51,120 nt of DNA from Flavobacteriales bacterium UBA7690 (GTDB lineage: Bacteria; Bacteroidota; Bacteroidia; Flavobacteriales_F; PHOS-HE28): positions 45,051-96,170 of the forward strand of contig DLGQ01000105.1 in assembly GCA_002482775.1 (NCBI GenBank), in the 5' to 3' direction. This document shows, one piece after another, positions 33,334 to 43,313 of this stretch. A program made the translations under genes and the position numbers. Below the pieces are notes generated by a model. That model was not told the DNA's origin. It did not search any database and was given only the letters and a program-made list of their open reading frames with translations. Each line of letters begins with the position of its first letter. The first letter of the stretch is position 1.

Positions 33334-33606
33334 ATGGACCCCTCTCAAACCATCAAGCAACGCGCACAGAACTGGAACAAAGTGCTCTACGGCACCTTCA
33401 CACTTGCCGGTATCGTCTTCTGGTTGGTGAGCGAGGACCGATCATTGGCCGTCACGTTCCTGGGCATCGCCTTGGTGGCCGACCCGTTCGACCAGTCGCA
33501 ACCCTGGGGCGAACGGCCGCTGTGGCAACGGGCCTGGCTGATCCTCCACCTCGGGCTTACCGCAGCAGCGTTCGGATACTGGATGGGCCTGATGGACCGA
33601 ACATGA
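33334..33606 (+). CDS. Small membrane protein upstream of an ECF sigma gene
   Basis: 90 residues with two or three hydrophobic segments ('VLYGTFTLAGIVFWLVS', 'LAVTFLGIALVADPF', 'LILHLGLTAAAFGYWMGLM'). No family recognised. Only 3 bp separate its stop from the sigma factor start, so it heads a three-gene operon (membrane protein, sigma factor, membrane protein) and may take part in sigma control. Confidence 0.65.
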   Translation: MDPSQTIKQRAQNWNKVLYGTFTLAGIVFWLVSEDRSLAVTFLGIALVADPFDQSQPWGERPLWQRAWLILHLGLTAAAFGYWMGLMDRT

Positions 33607-33609
33607 TCC

Positions 33610-34095
33610 ATGGCGGAAGAACAGGCGCGGTTCCTCGCATTGGTACACGAGCATCGGCGGATCGTACACCGCATCGCGGGCCTGTACGCTACTGATCCCG
33701 ACGACCGGAAGGACCTGGAGCAAGAAACGCTCTTGCAAGCCTGGCGTGGTTGGCCCATGTTCCGGGGTGATGCCAAGTTCAGCACGTGGCTCTACCGCAT
33801 CGCGCTGAACACCGCGCTCAGTTGGACCCGTCGATCACGGATCGTGCAACGGATGGGCGACCGCGAAGTGCCCGAGCCGGGTGATGCTTCCCCGATCGCA
33901 CACGCTGATGAACGGCAACGGTTGCACGCCGCCATGCTGCTCCTTCCCGAAACGGACCGCGCACTGCTCGCCCTGCATTTGGATGGATTCGATCACAACG
34001 AAATAGCGGGTATGCTCGGACTGACCGCGAACAATGTGGGTGTGAAACTCCACCGTATCAAGGCACGGCTCACCGAGATCCTGAAACCGCTTTGA
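33610..34095 (+). CDS. ECF-type RNA polymerase sigma factor
   Basis: 161 residues. Region 2 is seen in 'ATDPDDRKDLEQETLLQAWRG' and 'FSTWLYRIALNTALSW'; region 4 is a helix-turn-helix in 'LLALHLDGFDHNEIAGMLGL' and 'NNVGVKLHRIKARL'. Group IV sigma factors direct transcription in response to envelope signals. The downstream membrane gene, 2 bp after the stop, probably encodes its regulator, although it has no recognisable zinc-finger anti-sigma domain. Confidence 0.9.
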   Translation: MAEEQARFLALVHEHRRIVHRIAGLYATDPDDRKDLEQETLLQAWRGWPMFRGDAKFSTWLYRIALNTALSWTRRSRIVQRMGDREVPEPGDASPIAHADERQRLHAAMLLLPETDRALLALHLDGFDHNEIAGMLGLTANNVGVKLHRIKARLTEILKPL

Positions 34096-34097
34096 AC

Positions 34098-34691
34098 ATG
34101 GACCTGCAACAGATCTGGAACCAACAAGACCCACGGGATGACGGACCGCTTCCACTGCGCGTGGACATGGGTGGGTCGCATCATCCGCTTGCTCGCTTAC
34201 GACGCGCATTGATCCTGAATATCGGCTATGGCCTGGTGGTGTCGGCCGCCATGTGCCTGCTGCTCATCAAAGCCGAGGGATGGCCCTTGCGCCTTGCGTT
34301 CACGCTGGTCACCACCTTCTGTCTTTGGGCCGTGTTCGGTACTTGGCGATTGCTCACGAGCTTGGACCCGAACGTCTCCGCAGAACAAGCGACACTCACG
34401 GAATTGCGTCGGCACCACGGTGCATTCGTACGGTGGATGCGTGCCCAACAACGCGCAGGCTGGTTCTTCTATCCGATCAGCGCGTTCGGCGGCGGGCTAT
34501 GGGGCGCAGTGGTTGGTGCCGATGCACCGGTCCACATCGTCTTGCAGAAGACCTCACTACTGGTCGTCCTTGGTCTGCTCGCCTTGATCATGAGCCCGGT
34601 GTGTGCCTGGCTGGCCCGATGGATGTTCCAGCACGCGTTCGGCAACCAAGTGGATCGATTGCAGGAAATGATAAGGCAACTGGAAGCGTGA
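34098..34691 (+). CDS. Membrane protein coupled to the ECF sigma factor, possible anti-sigma
   Basis: 197 residues from the ATG at 34098 (MDLQQIWNQQDPRDDGPLPL), preferred over the TTG at 34092 which lies in the sigma gene's stop. A short cytoplasmic N-terminus is followed by four membrane segments ('LILNIGYGLVVSAAMCLLLI', 'LVTTFCLWAVFGTWRLL', 'FYPISAFGGGLWGAVVG', 'LLVVLGLLALIMSPVCAWL') and an amphipathic C-terminal helix. Known Bacteroidota operons put anti-sigma-like membrane proteins in this place; that role is inference from position. Confidence 0.7.
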   Translation: MDLQQIWNQQDPRDDGPLPLRVDMGGSHHPLARLRRALILNIGYGLVVSAAMCLLLIKAEGWPLRLAFTLVTTFCLWAVFGTWRLLTSLDPNVSAEQATLTELRRHHGAFVRWMRAQQRAGWFFYPISAFGGGLWGAVVGADAPVHIVLQKTSLLVVLGLLALIMSPVCAWLARWMFQHAFGNQVDRLQEMIRQLEA

Positions 34692-34911
34692 TCCGCAGGA
34701 CCATGGCGGTCAGCACTTGACGAATGACGTTGCCCGGTCCACTTCTCACAACCCGCCTTCAGCGCTTTCAGCCAACGCCCCATGCCTTGCTCCTGGTTCA
34801 GGCAACCTGCGCTGTCTTGGACAGCGGCTTCGTCATGAAAACGTAACAGTAGGCCCGGCCAACCCAAGGAGCAACCCATCGTAAACGCTGCCGCTTCATC
34901 TTTGGGGGAAC

Positions 34912-34934
34912 GAACGGGGTCTACCACCCCGTTC
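34912..34934. promoter_or_regulatory. Perfect hairpin just before the DinB gene
   Basis: GAACGGGGT-CTACC-ACCCCGTTC, a 9-bp stem with a 5-nt loop, ends 13 bp before the ATG at 34948. There is no T-run, so it is not a classical terminator; it could be an operator or an RNA element. The rest of the 34692-34947 gap holds nothing convincing. Confidence 0.4.
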
Positions 34935-34947
34935 AACCCACTGAACC

Positions 34948-35493
34948 ATGAACCCCGTACCCTGGAGCCAACGGACCATGGAATATGGTCGATCGCTCGA
35001 CGAACTGCCGGTGTTACTGGAGCGCGTGCAAGGAACCGCAGCACGCCTAAGCACCTTGCTGGCGCACCAACCCTCGGAAAGACTGCTTCACCGGTTGAAT
35101 GGGAAATGGAGCGCCATGGAACATCTGGGCCACCTTTTGACCCTTCAGGATCGGTTCGACCCACGCGTCGATGACTTTCAACAACGCCGCACCAGACTTT
35201 GCAACATCAGTCTCCACGACCAGGAACCCATCGTACAAGGGCATCGTTCGCGCATGCTCGGTGATGTACTGGAGGAATTCCGGTTGAAACGTCTGGAGTT
35301 CGCCAAACGCGTGGAACGCCTCCATCGCCGATCGCTGGAACATGTGGCCTACCATCCCTGCCAAGACCGAACCATGCGCCCCATGGACATGCTGTACTGG
35401 ATCGCCGAACACGATGACCACCACTTGGCCAGTGTCCGCGCCCTGTTGAACGATCCGCTCAGCGTGATCCGCCCAGAACTTCGCCTGAAGTAG
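34948..35493 (+). CDS. DinB family protein
   Basis: 181 residues; the ATG at 34978 (MEYGRSLDEL) is an equally good start. The four-helix DinB bundle is indicated by 'LLHRLNGKWSAMEHLGHLLT' (His of the metal site) and the late 'DMLYWIAEHDDHHLASVRALL' (two more His). DinB-like proteins are metal-binding and include thiol-transferases such as BstA; the reaction here is unknown. It stands alone downstream of the sigma operon. Confidence 0.82.
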   Translation: MNPVPWSQRTMEYGRSLDELPVLLERVQGTAARLSTLLAHQPSERLLHRLNGKWSAMEHLGHLLTLQDRFDPRVDDFQQRRTRLCNISLHDQEPIVQGHRSRMLGDVLEEFRLKRLEFAKRVERLHRRSLEHVAYHPCQDRTMRPMDMLYWIAEHDDHHLASVRALLNDPLSVIRPELRLK

Positions 35494-35587
35494 AAGGGCG
35501 ATCGGATGGCGATCAAGCCGGTGGATGGCGGGGCACAACACCCATCGAACGGCTAATTTGGCTGCTTCAATAGCCCTGTTCCAGACC

Positions 35588-37447
35588 ATGAGACCGGTAG
35601 TTCTTTCTCTTGCTTGTTGCCTTGCTTGCGCCCTGAACGCACAAGTCCTGCCTGAACTGCCGCAGGAATACTTGGAGGTATGCTTCCCCACCACGGAGAA
35701 CACCATCACCGTATGCGGTTCGGGTTGCGACTATGCGAACGGGCAACTGCAACAGGCGATCAACGCGGCGCAACCGAACAGTACCATCCTGCTACAAGCT
35801 GGTCACACCTACTCGGGAACCTACACACTGCCCGCCAAGACCGGCAACGGCTGGATCGTGATCCGCAGCAATACGACAGATGCCCAGCTGCCCGCCGCCG
35901 ACCAACGCATGACGCCCGCTTTCTCATCGCTGTTGCCCCGCATTGAAGCACCGGCCGGGCAGACCGCGCTCACCTTCCTCAGCGGCGCACACCACTATTA
36001 CCTTATGGGTTTGGAGGTGACCACAACGGGGTATTCGTTCGACCTGATCCGCGCGGGTGACGGCACACAGAACACCTTGGAATCGTTGCCGCACGATATC
36101 GTCTTCGATCGCATATACATCCACGGCCACCCCACACTGGGCACCAAGCGGGGCATCGCGCTCAATAGCGCACGCACCGCGGTGGTCAACTGCCACATCA
36201 GCGATTGCAAGGGCGAAGGACAGGACACGCAAGCCATCTGTGGGTGGAACGGCCCCGGCCCGTTCAAGATCGTGAACAATTACCTCGAAGGCAGCGGTGA
36301 GAACGTGATGTTCGGCGGCGCCAACCCCGATATCCAGGACCTTGTACCCTCGGACATCGAAGTGCGCAACAACCACTTCTTCAAGCCGCTGAGTTGGAAG
36401 GAAGGCCATCCTGACTATGCAGGAACACCTTGGTGCGTGAAGAACATCTTCGAGCTCAAGAACGCACAGCGTGTGCTGGTGGAGGGTAACATCCTGCAGA
36501 ACAACTGGGCCGATTGCCAGAGCGGCTTCGCAGTGCTGATCACGCCGCGCACGCAGAGCGGAGCCTCGATGTGGAGCAGGGTCACCGACGTCACATGGCG
36601 TTACAATATCCTGTTGGGCAGCGACGGCGGCTACAACTTCAGCGGGCACGATGACCAGTTGGATAACCCGGTGAGCACACGCATCCTGATGGAGCATAAC
36701 CTGGCTTACGACATCAGCAATGTGAACAAGATGTACCAGTTCCTCAACGGCACAGAGCACCTCACCATCCGCCACAACACCAGCCTGAATGCGGGTACCA
36801 CCACCAGCGCTGCTGGCGACCCCACGCTCTTCCTCACCTTCCAGGACAACATCTGCGGCTTTGGCAACTACGGTGTGTGCGGCACGGGTGCAGGCTGTGG
36901 GAACGGCACCATCAACACCTACTTCCCGGGTTCCACGTTCTCGCACAACGTACTTATCGGTGCACAAGGCGGCCCCAATGGAAACCCTTCGTAATATCCG
37001 CCCGACCACTGGTTCCCCGCAGGGTTGACGCCCGTGGGCTTCGTGGATGCCGCCAACAACGACTACGCGCTGCTGCCCACCAGCCCTTACTACGGTGCGG
37101 CTTCCGATGGCACCAACATCGGCGCGGACATCGACAGCTTGAACAGCTACATCGCGAACGTGCTCACCGGTGAATGGCCCAGTTGTGCGGGCATCATCAC
37201 GGGGACGAACGAGCCAGCACGGGAAGATCGCTTCGTGGTCTTCCCCAATCCTGCCAATGGAATGGTGCAGGTGCATTCATCCGGAAAGGACACAGGTGGC
37301 GTCATCTCGATCATGGACCCGACCGGCCGTGAGGTGATGCGCGTGGATAAGCTCGAGCAGCGAACCGTGATCGACCTATCGTCCGTGGAAGCTTCATTCC
37401 TTCTTGTGCGCTTGGCGGATGTACAGGGGAACATCTTGGGAACGTAG
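35588..37447 (+). pseudogene. Secreted right-handed beta-helix protein with T9SS tail, interrupted by in-frame TAA
   Basis: From the ATG at 35588 (MRPVVLSLACCLACALNAQ, signal peptide) 468 codons encode a parallel beta-helix rich in Asn ladders ('HDIVFDRIYIHGHP', 'IEVRNNHFFKPLSW', 'HLTIRHNTSLNAG'), as in pectate-lyase-like proteins. A TAA at 36992-36994 follows 'GGPNGNPS', yet the same frame goes on: 'YPPDHWFPAGLTPVGFVDAA', then a T9SS tail ('FVVFPNPANGMVQVHSSGKD') to the stop at 37445-37447. One base change restores a normal secreted protein. As it stands the product would lose its sorting tail and stay in the periplasm. Confidence 0.78.
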
Positions 37448-37599
37448 AGGCTGGTGCTAGTGCATTGAGCCCCTGAACGGTAACCACTTCTTTCCAAAAG
37501 GGCGTTGGTCCTTCGGATCCCCTGCGCAGTGGTATTGTCCTTCTCCAACGCACAACGCAGGCCTTCTCGGGACCTGCGCTGCACGGAGAGAGGGATGAT

Positions 37600-38223
37600 C
37601 TACTTGTTCAACACGAACCGCAACCCGGCCGTGATATACGAGTTGTTGATGCGCGGATTGGTGTTGATGCCATCGCCGTTGAACATGTTCGTCATGCCCA
37701 CATCGTATCCGGCATCGATGAAGAGGAAACGGTATTCAGCACCGGCACCAAAACCGAGGTACCACTGGGTGCTGCGCGTGGTGAAGCTGAGCGAATTGTT
37801 GTCCGACTCCGTCCTGAGGCCGATCAGCGCTGTAGGACCGCCGGTCACGTACAGATTGAAGTCCTTCCCATCCACGGGTTCGAACAAGCGGATACCACCC
37901 ATCAACGGGATACGCAAAGCTTTGCTGGTGTAGCGAGATTCCGTTTCGATGCCATTGGGCGTTCCATCCTGACCGACGCCTACGGTGGTGTAATCCAGGT
38001 TGCGGATCTGCATGTAGATGCCGGGCTTGATGAAGAAACGGTTACCCAGCAACAGCTCGATGCCGTACTGGTAACCGGCGCGACCTTTCCAATTGTCGCT
38101 GCCGTCGGCATCCACCTTGCTGCCAGAGTAGCCGCCACCGAGGCGGATCTCTTGGGCTTGAAGTGTGCCTACCGCAGCGGCACAGAGGATGAGAAGAAAG
38201 GCGAATGTTCGGGTTGAACGCAT
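37600..38223 (-). CDS. Outer-membrane beta-barrel protein
   Basis: 207 residues with a signal peptide (MRSTRTFAFLLILCAAAVGT, then LQAQ) and alternating hydrophobic strands: 'GRAGYQYGIELLLGNRFFIK', 'FNLYVTGGPTALIGLRTES', 'QWYLGFGAGAEYRFLFIDAG', ending 'INNSYITAGLRFVLNK' with the usual C-terminal strand. It matches the small porin-like/PorT-type barrels of Bacteroidota. The role is probably structural or transport-related. It is divergent from the propeller protein gene at 38515; the 291-bp gap between them holds nothing I could support. Confidence 0.82.
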   Translation of the reverse strand: MRSTRTFAFLLILCAAAVGTLQAQEIRLGGGYSGSKVDADGSDNWKGRAGYQYGIELLLGNRFFIKPGIYMQIRNLDYTTVGVGQDGTPNGIETESRYTSKALRIPLMGGIRLFEPVDGKDFNLYVTGGPTALIGLRTESDNNSLSFTTRSTQWYLGFGAGAEYRFLFIDAGYDVGMTNMFNGDGINTNPRINNSYITAGLRFVLNK

Positions 38224-38514
38224 GTGAGTTGTGTTGGTGATGCCGGGAAAGATCCTTGGCGTTGCCTATTGTTCAAGATCCTGTCCACGTTGTAGGAAGT
38301 GCGCGAACACGAGCGTAGGCAGGTGTGCGCAACATCGGCTGCACTAGTCTCCCGTGGCGCGGGCCACTTGTACACATTCAGCGGGGTCGGTGGTACTTCG
38401 AGTGGATGGTCACCAGCATTCGGGTGTCGCTTGCCGTTATTGGGCAGTTCCCGCCCGATGGGATGTTCCGCGCGCCGATGTCGCCCACATCGGTGCTGGC
38501 CGTTCCTTTGTGCA

Positions 38515-40008
38515 ATGCGAATCCTTTCGTTCCTCTGGCTAGTTGGTTGTACCGCATACCTGCACGCCCAGACTTGGCAACCCGTAGGCACGGGCGCCAG
38601 TTCCTCCGTGTACGCCTTGGAGGTGTTCAACGGTGAGCTCTACGCGGGCGGGGTTTTCACCGAGATCGGCGGGATCAACGCGAGCTACCTCGCACGTTGG
38701 AACGGCAGCGCTTGGGGGCCTGTGGCCAACCTCATCTCGTTCATGGCTGCCGATGGTCTTCATGCCAACGACACGGCGCTCTTCATCGGCGATGGTGGTC
38801 GCGTGCGCTATTGGAATGGCACGGGACTGTTCAACCTGACAGGGAACAACAGTTCGTCGTTCAACAGCACGGCGTACGCCATCACGCATTATCAGGACAC
38901 GTTGTACTGCGGCGGCTTCTTCTCTTCGCCTTTCGCGCGCGTGGCCAAGTGGAACGGCACCAACTACGAGTCGCTCACTTCCGGGTGCAACGCGCAGGTC
39001 GGTGTACTTACGCCCTTTGAAGACCAGCTTTTCGTAGCCGGGAATTTCCAACTAGCCGGTGATTCCTTGGTGAACCGCACCGCGCTGTGGAACGGTCAGG
39101 AATGGAACCGCATGGGCGCGGGTGTCAACGATGATGTCTTCGTGCATTGTTTCTTCCAGGACACCCTGTACATCGGTGGGCGTTTCACCATGGCCAATGG
39201 TCAACCGGCCAGCCGTGTCGCCAAATGGAACGGCAGCCAATGGGTGCGCGTTGGCGGTACGTTGAACAACTACGTGACCGGCATGGCCGTTTATCATGAT
39301 CAACTCTACATCGGCGGCGACTTCACCAACCCCAGCCGCATCGCACGCCTCGAAGGCAACTCATGGGTCCCCGTTGGCACCGGCTGCAACGATCGGGTGA
39401 TCACCATGGATGTGTACAACGACACGCTCTTCGTCGGCGGTGAGTTCACCATGGCAGGGGGTATCGCGGCAAGCCGCATCGCGAAGTGGCATCTTCCTGC
39501 ACGACCTGTTGCAACATTCGATGCACAGAACACGACGACCTGCGTTGGCGAGTGCAACACCTTCACCGACCTATCACCGAACGGTGTGGCTTCGCGCCTC
39601 TGGCAATTCCCCGGCGGCACGCCGGCCACGAGCACGGACAGCGTGGTCACCGTCTGCTACACCGAGCCCGGTACTTACGCCGTAACGCTCACCGTCTCCA
39701 ACGCAGGCGGCACGGATGCTTCGACCGATGAAAGTGCTCTACTCGTTGAAGTGTGTACCGGAATGGATGCGCAAGAGGATGGAACCTCCTTCCGCATATG
39801 GCCCAATCCCGCACAAGGAATGCTCGGCGTGGAATGGGACGGACAAGCACCGATCCGTGCAACGCTTTTCTCTTCGATCGGTCGATCACTGAACACCTTC
39901 CTGCTTCAACCCGGAAGTAATGCGTTGGATCTTCACGGGCTACCTGCTGGCAGCTACATCCTGCGCACGGATGATCGGAAGACGCAACGCGTGGTGTTGA
40001 TGCGGTGA
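38515..40008 (+). CDS. Secreted beta-propeller protein with PKD domain and T9SS tail
   Basis: 497 residues from the ATG at 38515 (MRILSFLWLVGCTAYLHAQ, signal peptide); upstream in-frame codons look non-coding. About eight propeller-like repeats share 'LYxGGxFTxxxxxxxxRVAKWNG' spacing (for example 'LYIGGRFTMANGQPASRVA'). A PKD domain follows ('FTDLSPNGVASRLWQFPGGT', 'GTYAVTLTVSNAGG'), then a T9SS tail ('FRIWPNPAQGMLGVEWDG', 'LPAGSYILRTDD'). Probably a surface-exposed binding protein. It stands alone on the plus strand among minus-strand neighbours. Confidence 0.85.
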   Translation: MRILSFLWLVGCTAYLHAQTWQPVGTGASSSVYALEVFNGELYAGGVFTEIGGINASYLARWNGSAWGPVANLISFMAADGLHANDTALFIGDGGRVRYWNGTGLFNLTGNNSSSFNSTAYAITHYQDTLYCGGFFSSPFARVAKWNGTNYESLTSGCNAQVGVLTPFEDQLFVAGNFQLAGDSLVNRTALWNGQEWNRMGAGVNDDVFVHCFFQDTLYIGGRFTMANGQPASRVAKWNGSQWVRVGGTLNNYVTGMAVYHDQLYIGGDFTNPSRIARLEGNSWVPVGTGCNDRVITMDVYNDTLFVGGEFTMAGGIAASRIAKWHLPARPVATFDAQNTTTCVGECNTFTDLSPNGVASRLWQFPGGTPATSTDSVVTVCYTEPGTYAVTLTVSNAGGTDASTDESALLVEVCTGMDAQEDGTSFRIWPNPAQGMLGVEWDGQAPIRATLFSSIGRSLNTFLLQPGSNALDLHGLPAGSYILRTDDRKTQRVVLMR

Positions 40009-40023
40009 GCGATCGCAGATCGA

Positions 40024-40083
40024 TCAGTCCAACAGCATCGGCACCACCAGTTCCACGCGCTCCACATTCAAGTGGGTCTCGTG
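40024..40083 (-). pseudogene. C-terminal remnant of a copy of the gene at 43314
   Basis: On the minus strand the text reads 'HLNVERVELVVPMLLD' then stop at 40024, against 'HPYVQHLELVVPMMLD' then stop at the end of the gene at 43314-44249. The nucleotide match is also close over the last 42 bases. No longer homologous frame is visible upstream. It lies just downstream of the 40159 gene, a paralogue of the 44404 gene, mirroring the gene order at 43.3-45.3 kb. Confidence 0.5.
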
Positions 40084-40158
40084 ACCAACTGAGGTGGAAC
40101 ACTCCGATGGTCAACAAGCCCTCATGGTCGCTTACACACGACGCCCCTACGCCAACGA

Positions 40159-41019
40159 TCACCACCCGAACGTCAAGTAGAACAGGCTCTCATGCGCACC
40201 CCACTCCAGGTAGGCGGTGTATCGACCATACGGCAGTTCGGTGATGTCCACCCACTTGCTGGTCACCCCATCAACGGGCATGTCCACGCGCAAGCTCATC
40301 GCCTCGCTCGCCACACCGATGCTGTCCTGTAGGTACAGCTCGAAGCGCGTGCCTGGGCCGCTGGTGGGGAATTCCAGTAGGTGATGCCCATAGTTGGGGT
40401 CACGATCGATGTTGATGGACAAGGGTCCGGTACGCAACCCGTCCATCTCAAGCGTGAACGAATGGCGGGCGGTGTCGTAGACCGCGAGTACCTCGGAGCG
40501 CTGTTCCGCCCAGAGTGCGTCGAAGCGCTCCGTAAGCGCAATGATGCTCGGCTCCTGCACAAGATCGATATTGGTGAACCAACCCTTGCGGAACGGCAGC
40601 AGCACAGGTGGGCGCGGCGGCACACCCAGCTTGGCGGTGCGCTCCAACATGAGCGTCTCCATGCGCCCGTCCAGGTTCAGGTCCACGATCATGGTATCGG
40701 CTCCGCGGATCACGATCAGCTTGTTGTCCGGGTAGCCCAGAACCCGAGGCATTTCCACCACCATCAACGGAGCGCCATTCACTTTGATGCATTGGGTCCA
40801 CGTGCGCGGCTGACCGGGATGATGGACAGGCCAGCGCGGATCGGTCACGGTCCAGTATTGCCCGCGGGCGATCGACTCCACCCGATAGTCGCCCTTCAAC
40901 GGAACGAGCTCGAGTCCATCCTCGAGGAAGGCGTAGTTGTAGCGGAAGGATGAACGGTCGAACTGCGCTCCCGCTTGGGCCGAGACGGTGAGGAGCAGGG
41001 CTGTGAGGAGGTGGCGCAT
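40159..41019 (-). CDS. Secreted protein, paralogue of the 44404 gene product
   Basis: 286 residues from the ATG at 41019 (MRHLLTALLLTVSAQAGAQ, signal peptide). Shared landmarks with the 44404 product: 'NYAFLEDGLELVPLKGDYRV' against 'RYTFVEDSSVLVPLSGAYQV', 'VIRGADTMIVDLNLDG' against 'VVRGVDTMVVELS', and 'RPPVLLPFRKGWF' against 'RPPVVIPFRKGRF'. Both finish with a beta-sandwich-like tail. No enzyme motif is seen. Function unknown; a periplasmic or outer-membrane-associated protein is likely. It lies 47 bp downstream of the S9 peptidase gene on the same strand, so an operon is possible. Confidence 0.75.
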   Translation of the reverse strand: MRHLLTALLLTVSAQAGAQFDRSSFRYNYAFLEDGLELVPLKGDYRVESIARGQYWTVTDPRWPVHHPGQPRTWTQCIKVNGAPLMVVEMPRVLGYPDNKLIVIRGADTMIVDLNLDGRMETLMLERTAKLGVPPRPPVLLPFRKGWFTNIDLVQEPSIIALTERFDALWAEQRSEVLAVYDTARHSFTLEMDGLRTGPLSINIDRDPNYGHHLLEFPTSGPGTRFELYLQDSIGVASEAMSLRVDMPVDGVTSKWVDITELPYGRYTAYLEWGAHESLFYLTFGW

Positions 41020-41066
41020 CGGGCTACGGTACACCGAAGTCGGATAGAGGTTCGTGCCCGAAGGAG

Positions 41067-43196
41067 CTATTCCTCATCGGAACCCTCGAACACCGGTTTC
41101 TCCAAGGTGGGCGTACCACCGATGTAGCGCGCCAACCAGCTCTGCACCTCCCAGTTCCAGTGGATGGAATTCTGCGGCGAGAGTATCCAGTGATTCTCAT
41201 CCGGGAAGATCACCAATCGCGAAGGCACACCCATGCTCTGTAATATGCCGTAGAGCGCCGTGCCGTTGGCATAAGGCACTCGGTAATCCTGTTGTCCATG
41301 CAGGATCAACATCGGCGTCTTGAAGTTCTTCGCATAGGTGACGGGGTCGTTCTTGCGCATGCCCTCGGGGTTCTTCCACGGTGTGCCGCCCAACACCTGC
41401 GTGAAACTGTAGGCCGTGAGATCCGCGCCGTACTGGGTGATGAAGTCGTTGACACCAGCATGGTTCACGATGCAGGCGAAACGATCCGTATGTCCTTCGG
41501 CCCAGGCAGCCATGTAACCGCCATAGCTCGCACCTGCAGCAGCGATGCGCTTCGGGTCGATGTTCGGGAAACGCTTCAGCAAGTGGTCGGTGCTGCGCAG
41601 GATGTCGTCCAAAGGCTTCACGCCCCACTCGTTCAGAATGCTCTGTGCGAACCCTTGGCCGAAACCCGTGGAGCCGTGACGGTTCACCCAGGTGACCACG
41701 TAACCCGCCGCAGCGAAGGCGTGCGCATTCCAACGGTAGCTCCAACTGTCGCGCACCATGGTATGCGGGCCGCCATGCATCAACTGCACCAGCGGGTAGC
41801 GCTTCGCCGCATCAAATCCCGGTGGTAGGATCAACCAGCCATGGACCTTGTCGCCTGCCGCGCCGTCGAACCAATAGCTCTCCACGTTGCCCAGGTCGAG
41901 TTGCTCCACCAAGGCTTGGTTGAAATGCGTGAGTTGCCGCACCGCACCGGTCGTTCCATCGAGCGTGAACACTTCATTCGGTCGGCTCGTGTTGTCGTTC
42001 AAGAAGACGATGCGACCGGCTTTCACCTGCAGTTCGGTGGAAGTCCCCTCCTTGTATACCGCTGTGAGCCCGCGACCATCCGCTTGCATCTTGAAGATGG
42101 GAACAAGGCCTTTCTCTTCCGCCGTGAACCAGAGCGTGCCCGCGTCTGCCGCCTGCTTCACGCCTTGTATGCTGAGGTCGATCGCCTCGGTGAGCACTGT
42201 GTTCTTGCCCGTGGTGGTATCGTGCCGCCACAATTTCCCGACCTCACCGCTTCCGCACGGCTTTTTCGTTCGCGTGAAGAGCAGCGACCTCCCATCCGGC
42301 GCGAACGTGGGGCCGCTATCATTGCCGGGATTCTCCACCGTGATGTTGCGCATCATGCCGGATCCGTCGGTCGGGATCATGTACACGTCGCTGTTCGGGC
42401 AGTCGCTGTACGGCGGGGGTGTGCTGTTCAGCGCAAGTGCCACTTGCGCTCCATCGGGCGACAAGTCGTAGTCCACGCTGCCGCTGTAGTGGAACAAGCG
42501 ACCCCAATCCGGTGTGAGGTCGGTGATCTCCTTGGTACCGAGACGCACCAGGAGCAACCTGTTCGCCAAGCTGTCCGTGAGCCAGTGATCCCAGTAGGCG
42601 TAGGTGCGATCCTCGGTGATCTTCGCTGTCATCTTCACCTCTTTGCGGCGCTTCACCTCCTTTTCCATGGCACTGATGTCCGTCTTGCTCCACGTACCGC
42701 CCATACGCGGAACGCACGTGGTGGCCACGACCACACGCTCGCCATCGGGCATCCACTTCACGTTGGAAAGTGCGAACGGCAATTCGATGACCTTCTCCGC
42801 TTCACCGCCGTCAACCCGGATCACGTACAGCGCGGCAGCTTGATCATCGCCGCGTTTGCTGGTGAAGGCGATGCGCATGCCATCGGGGCTCCATACCGGT
42901 GCACCATCATTGGCCTGTGCAGTGGTCAATTTGCGGGGTTCGCCACCCGCCGTGGGCACCAACCAGATGTTGGCCGTGCTCTTGTTCTCCTTGATGTCCC
43001 ACTCCTGCACCACGAAGGCCGCTGTGCTTCCGTCCGGCGAAAGCTCCAAGTTGCTCAGGCGCTTCATGGCCCACAGGTCCTGCGGGGTAATGAGGCGTTT
43101 ACCGGATGTTTGGGCGAACAGCAAGAGGGGCACGAGTGCGGCCATGGTCAAGACCATGCGTACCTGGTGGAATGCGGTCGGGCGGAGAGCGTTCAT
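41067..43196 (-). CDS. S9 family prolyl-oligopeptidase-type peptidase
   Basis: 709 residues from the ATG at 43196, giving a signal peptide ending near LVPLLLFAQ; an earlier start at 43238 is possible. The N-terminal part is a TolB/WD-like propeller ('NLELSPDGSTAAFVVQEW', 'GAPVWSPDGMRIAFTSKRG'). The C-terminal alpha/beta hydrolase domain has nucleophile Ser in 'AAAGASYGGYMAAW', Asp in 'LILHGQQDYRVPY' and His in 'VIFPDENHWIL'. It cleaves peptides, probably as a dipeptidyl- or acylaminoacyl-peptidase, in the periplasm or on the surface. Confidence 0.93.
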   Translation of the reverse strand: MNALRPTAFHQVRMVLTMAALVPLLLFAQTSGKRLITPQDLWAMKRLSNLELSPDGSTAAFVVQEWDIKENKSTANIWLVPTAGGEPRKLTTAQANDGAPVWSPDGMRIAFTSKRGDDQAAALYVIRVDGGEAEKVIELPFALSNVKWMPDGERVVVATTCVPRMGGTWSKTDISAMEKEVKRRKEVKMTAKITEDRTYAYWDHWLTDSLANRLLLVRLGTKEITDLTPDWGRLFHYSGSVDYDLSPDGAQVALALNSTPPPYSDCPNSDVYMIPTDGSGMMRNITVENPGNDSGPTFAPDGRSLLFTRTKKPCGSGEVGKLWRHDTTTGKNTVLTEAIDLSIQGVKQAADAGTLWFTAEEKGLVPIFKMQADGRGLTAVYKEGTSTELQVKAGRIVFLNDNTSRPNEVFTLDGTTGAVRQLTHFNQALVEQLDLGNVESYWFDGAAGDKVHGWLILPPGFDAAKRYPLVQLMHGGPHTMVRDSWSYRWNAHAFAAAGYVVTWVNRHGSTGFGQGFAQSILNEWGVKPLDDILRSTDHLLKRFPNIDPKRIAAAGASYGGYMAAWAEGHTDRFACIVNHAGVNDFITQYGADLTAYSFTQVLGGTPWKNPEGMRKNDPVTYAKNFKTPMLILHGQQDYRVPYANGTALYGILQSMGVPSRLVIFPDENHWILSPQNSIHWNWEVQSWLARYIGGTPTLEKPVFEGSDEE

Positions 43197-43313
43197 GGTG
43201 TGGGGTGGTGCGGAAGAGCACTGCAAGGAACACATCATCCGGCGAATCGGGCCGCTTTGCCCCTATCGCTCGACCCAAGGTCAATACGATCCGCTTTGGC
43301 GGAACACGTCAGA

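Noticed and set aside
34469..35164. A 231-residue minus-strand frame covering the gap before the DinB gene
   Set aside because: It runs antisense through two well-supported genes; only a short central part looks mildly coding.
35924..37276. A 450-residue open frame on the minus strand
   Set aside because: Antisense to the beta-helix gene; composition is typical of a shadow frame.
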